NCBI GenBank assembly: GCA_902609535.1 | Contig: CACLSF010000002.1 | Coordinates: forward strand, 1 to 64,000 | DNA length: 64,000 nt | From: an uncultured Pelagibacteraceae bacterium | GTDB lineage: Bacteria > Pseudomonadota > Alphaproteobacteria > Pelagibacterales > Pelagibacteraceae | Direction: 5' to 3' | Shown: in pieces, positions 63,093 through 64,000 of the stretch | How the letters are laid out: each line of letters opens with the position of its first letter | How positions within the stretch are numbered: position 1 is the first letter of the stretch | The notes under the pieces: generated by a model | Told to the model about the DNA's origin: nothing | Database searches by the model: none | The model's input: the letters and a program-made list of their open reading frames with translations, nothing else | Program-made: the position numbers and the translations under genes

Positions 63093-64000
63093 ATGATTAA
63101 AGATCAACAGTATCTAAAAAAAATTGCAGATATATGCCTCAGTAAATCAAAAAAATTAGGTTCATCTGATGCAAATATATTAGTGCAAAGTTCTGTTTCT
63201 GAAAATGTAAATGTAAGGAATAAAAAACTTGATGGATCTGAAAGGTCTGAAAATCTTGGAATAGTTCTTACTACTTATTTAGGTAAAAGGAAGTCTTCAA
63301 TTGCCTCATCAAATCTTAAAGAAAGTAATTTAGATGAGTTAGTAAATAGATGTATTGAAACAATGAAAATTACTCCTGAGGATGAATATAATTCATTACC
63401 AGATAAAGACCTCCATTTTAAAGGATTAAAAGACTTAGACTTGTATGATGAAACTCATTTAAGCAATGAAGATAAGATTAATTATATAAAAGAGGCAGAA
63501 GAGGAAGCTTTTTCAAATGATAAAATAATAAATACTAATGGATCTGGATTTGGTGAGAACAAATCAAATTTTTTATTAGCCAATTCAAATGGATTCGCTG
63601 ATGGATATAAAACTTCACAATTTACTGCATACTGTGAAGTTGTTTCAAAAAGTAATGGAAGTATGGAAAGAGATTATGAGTATACAAGTAAAAGGTTTTA
63701 TAGTGATATTTTAAAACCTAAACAACTTGGATCTATTGCAGCAGAGCATGCAGTAAAGAAATTAAATCCACAAAAAATAAAAAGTGAAAAAATTAGTCTA
63801 ATATTTGATAAAAGAATTTCAAAAAACTTTCTATCAGTTTTTTCAAGTGCAATATCATCGAGTGCAATTGCAAAAGGTACTACATTTTTAAAAGATAAAT
63901 TAAATCAACAAGTTTTTAACTCTGAAATAAATATACAAGATCATGGTAATATAAGAAAAGCCAATGGATCTCGTTATTTTGATAGCGAAGGTATAGCTGT
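63093..64000 (+). CDS. pmbA: Metalloprotease subunit TldE/PmbA, N-terminal part (cut by window end)
   Basis: An open frame starts with ATG at 63093 and runs to the window end (302 codons). It begins MIKDQQYLKKIADICLSKSK and contains VSENVNVRNKKLDGSERSENLG, FLLANSNGFADGYKTS and AYCEVVSKSNGSMERDYEY, matching TldE/PmbA. TldE lacks the zinc motif and acts as the partner of TldD. The stop codon lies outside the window. Confidence 0.9.
   Translation, partial: MIKDQQYLKKIADICLSKSKKLGSSDANILVQSSVSENVNVRNKKLDGSERSENLGIVLTTYLGKRKSSIASSNLKESNLDELVNRCIETMKITPEDEYNSLPDKDLHFKGLKDLDLYDETHLSNEDKINYIKEAEEEAFSNDKIINTNGSGFGENKSNFLLANSNGFADGYKTSQFTAYCEVVSKSNGSMERDYEYTSKRFYSDILKPKQLGSIAAEHAVKKLNPQKIKSEKISLIFDKRISKNFLSVFSSAISSSAIAKGTTFLKDKLNQQVFNSEINIQDHGNIRKANGSRYFDSEGIA

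Noticed and set aside
1-64000. tRNA, rRNA, CRISPR, transposase or prophage genes
   Set aside because: Gaps between genes are too short or too AT-rich for tRNA cloverleafs I could recognise, and no repeats or recombinase motifs were seen. A tRNA or ncRNA search program was not available to confirm.

Overview
The window looks like the chromosome of a free-living marine alphaproteobacterium of the SAR11 clade (Pelagibacterales). It is very AT-rich and densely coded: no gap exceeds about 150 bases and many genes overlap by 1-11 bases. I see no insertion sequence, prophage, CRISPR array, rRNA or tRNA. The gene content is a SAR11 hallmark: uptake of methylated osmolytes, trimethylamine monooxygenase, sarcosine oxidase, dimethylglycine dehydrogenase-like enzymes, formate-tetrahydrofolate (THF) ligase, acryloyl-CoA reductase, and ABC importers that run on binding proteins. 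From memory, and not checked, the order tmm - Fe-alcohol dehydrogenase - fhs - sox - betaine binding protein resembles 'Candidatus Pelagibacter ubique' HTCC1062.

Layout. 1-3.9 kb: end of a MORN-repeat gene, a small membrane protein, then the ATPase and fused permease of a betaine/TMAO-type importer. 3.9-7.8 kb: glpK, tmm (opposite strand), gpsA-like. 7.9-15 kb: a carbohydrate ABC importer without an ATPase, a GH63-like glycosidase, an Fe-alcohol dehydrogenase and a glutamine amidotransferase. 15-21.9 kb: fhs (minus) and the sarcosine oxidase operon soxBDAG. 21.9-26.6 kb: folate/biopterin-type transporter, unknown gene, GNAT, SRAP protein, purEK. 26.7-30.1 kb: an M19 dipeptidase-like protein with altered metal site, an unknown 551-residue protein, DUF3726 and a zinc-ribbon miniprotein. 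30.1-34.7 kb (minus): betaine-type binding protein and permease, a methylene-THF reductase-like protein, a GcvT/DmdA-like methyltransferase and a Yip1 protein. 34.9-46.3 kb (plus): methyltransferase, Rieske oxygenase, SET protein, small P-loop kinase, nucleotidyltransferase, enoyl-CoA hydratase, CoA-binding protein, flavodoxin-fold reductase, two small proteins, then a dimethylglycine dehydrogenase-like flavoprotein with etfB, etfA and ETF-quinone oxidoreductase. 46.3-49.7 kb: DUF2237, hisI, folE, acuI, a LysR regulator. 49.7-54.3 kb: a Fur-box-preceded ferric iron importer with a peroxiredoxin inside it. 54.3-64 kb: a second dimethylglycine dehydrogenase-like protein, a TauD-type dioxygenase, an AEC transporter, a tartrate/malate-type dehydrogenase, guaC, a fluoroacetate-dehalogenase-like hydrolase, tldD and the start of tldE/pmbA.

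How it fits together (inference). Methylated amines and sulfonium or betaine osmolytes enter through ABC importers. Tmm, sarcosine oxidase, the two dimethylglycine dehydrogenase-like proteins and the GcvT-like protein would remove methyl groups onto THF. The MTHFR-like protein and Fhs would then oxidise the C1-THF units, with electrons passing through ETF and ETF-QO to quinone. folE (pterin synthesis) and the BT1-type transporter fit a high demand for folate. The least explained parts are the 34.9-40.4 kb cluster and the M19/551-residue/DUF3726/zinc-ribbon cassette.
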